Assembly (NCBI GenBank): GCA_964440915.1
Contig: CAYTTV010000003.1
Span: 34,550 to 98,549, forward strand
DNA: 64,000 nucleotides
Source: CAMPJM01 sp964440915
GTDB lineage: Bacteria > Bacteroidota > Bacteroidia > Cytophagales > Cyclobacteriaceae
Direction: 5' to 3'
The number at the start of each line of letters is the position of its first letter. Position 1 is the stretch's first letter. Under the pieces are notes generated by a model that searched no databases, had not been told where the DNA came from, and saw only the letters and a list, made by a program, of their open reading frames with translations. Shown here in pieces: positions 63,080 through 64,000 of the stretch. Position numbers and translations under genes: made by a program.

Positions 63080-63877
63080 ATGACGACAGAAGAATTGCAG
63101 GAATTGCTGCACAATACGATTTCACTGAGCAAGCAGGTTGCTGCTTTTATAAAACATGAACAAGAACATTTTAAGGCTTCTTCCATAGAATATAAGGGAT
63201 TAAATGACCTGGTATCTTTTGTGGATAAGGAAGCCGAGCGGAAGATTGTGGATGGTCTTGCAGCATTACTGCCAGAGGCTGGCTTTATTGCTGAAGAGGG
63301 CACAAGCACGATAAAAGGAGACCGATACAATTGGGTGATCGACCCCCTGGACGGTACGACCAATTTCATTCATGGACTGCCGGTGTTTGCCATCAGTATT
63401 GCCTTGATGGATGACGATGCTGTGGTTTTAGGAGTAGTTTTAGAGATTAATAGAAATGAATGTTTCTATGCCATAAAGGGAGGCAAAGCCTTTTGCAATG
63501 GTCAAAAAATTAAAGTATCAGATGCACCAACTTTGCAAGACTCGCTTCTTGCCACAGGTTTTCCTTATTATAATTTCAACAAAATGGAAAACTACTTGGC
63601 CATATTGAAAGATTATATGCAGAAAACTCATGGATTGCGGAGAATGGGAAGCGCTGCCGTAGATCTAGTTTATGTGGCATGCGGAAGATTTGAGGCCTTT
63701 TTTGAATATAATTTAAAACCGTGGGATGTAGCAGCTGGTACATTAATCGTGCAAGAAGCGGGTGGCCGAGTATCAGATTTTAAGGACGGCGGAGATTTTA
63801 TCTTTGGTGGGGAACTCTTAGCCGCTAACCAGATACATTCAGAAGCCTTGCAAGTAATAAAGCAACATTGGGGTTAA
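63080..63877 (+). CDS. Inositol monophosphatase-family protein (SuhB-like)
   Basis: This 265-residue Mg2+-dependent phosphatase has FIAEEGTST near residue 72, the DPLDGTTNFIHG motif near 92 and WDVAAGTLIVQEAGG near 215, all as in SuhB/IMPase. It could hydrolyse inositol-1-phosphate or a similar sugar phosphate; SuhB-type proteins also affect rRNA processing. It starts 27 bp after the lnt stop, so it may be in the same operon. Confidence 0.93.
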   Translation: MTTEELQELLHNTISLSKQVAAFIKHEQEHFKASSIEYKGLNDLVSFVDKEAERKIVDGLAALLPEAGFIAEEGTSTIKGDRYNWVIDPLDGTTNFIHGLPVFAISIALMDDDAVVLGVVLEINRNECFYAIKGGKAFCNGQKIKVSDAPTLQDSLLATGFPYYNFNKMENYLAILKDYMQKTHGLRRMGSAAVDLVYVACGRFEAFFEYNLKPWDVAAGTLIVQEAGGRVSDFKDGGDFIFGGELLAANQIHSEALQVIKQHWG

Positions 63878-64000
63878 GGGGACTTGTAGTGATTAATTAG
63901 ATTATAATCGACAACCTGAGCTTTATTAAACCCCTCCAAGTTCTTCTTTTTTGATGATCGGAACTATCTCATAAGAAAAATAAGCCCCTCATCTTTAACC
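63878..64000. other. 123-bp tail of the window
   Basis: It is AT-rich with no complete frame. On the minus strand a short stop-bounded frame ends near 63930 but has no start, so nothing can be called. Confidence 0.4.

Noticed and set aside
1..64000. CRISPR arrays, prophage, transposase genes or toxin-antitoxin pairs
   Set aside because: No regular repeats, phage structural genes, transposases or small paired genes were recognised anywhere in the window.

Overview
The window looks like a chromosomal segment of a Bacteroidota bacterium, probably of the order Cytophagales and probably marine or salt-exposed. The evidence is moderate-to-low G+C by eye, a PorT-ubiE gene pair, an OmpA/PD40/TPR protein typical of the phylum, DUF5606, SiaB/SiaC-type proteins, several matches to the phylum's TAnnTTTG promoter box, and two different Na+/H+ antiporters (NhaC and NhaD). 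It is a draft assembly: a 100-N gap at 59194-59293 is flanked by identical 55-mers. There are about 67 credible protein genes, one tRNA and no CRISPR array. I see no transposase; the only mobile-element trace is what looks like a group II intron remnant near 58.7-59.06 kb.

Layout. 0-8 kb: a partner-switching signalling cassette (GAF-PAS-PAS-PP2C phosphatase, SiaB-like kinase, SiaC-like switch protein with Thr at position 68), followed by a TerB-ABC exporter fusion, a lipoprotein and a small secreted protein. This is the most interesting part of the window. 8-19 kb: esterase, SDR, PorT/ubiE, a PorE-like OmpA protein, engB, DUF5606, a disordered protein, HemJ/SCO/cytochrome c, and a receiver protein. 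19-26 kb: tRNA-Arg, GNAT, topoisomerase IB, a PfpI protein, prfB with its programmed frameshift, an L,D-transpeptidase-like protein, MgtC-like, an outer-membrane protein and MscL. 26-32.4 kb: a DUF2339/DUF3999 envelope pair, then cupin, Crp-like regulator, SDR and VTT protein. 32.4-44.5 kb: housekeeping genes (NhaC, RNase D-like, YigZ, Dxs, ScpA, flippase-like, Ndk, carbonic anhydrase, 2H phosphoesterase, M1 peptidase).

44.5-50 kb: WYL regulator and DinB, YtxH and DUF4112 proteins, and an MlaE-MlaF-MlaD lipid transport operon. 50-58.6 kb: NhaD, then a long envelope operon: coaX, an outer-membrane protein, a TPR protein, lptC, a small membrane protein and a PpiD-like chaperone. 58.6-59.5 kb: intron remnant and assembly gap. 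59.5-64 kb: DUF493, a TerB-like protein, pterin dehydratase, rsmI, lnt and an inositol-phosphatase-family gene.

The genes together emphasise envelope biogenesis (Lpt, Mla, Lnt, PpiD, PorT), ion homeostasis and signalling. All functions are inferred from motifs and gene order read by eye; no database search was run.
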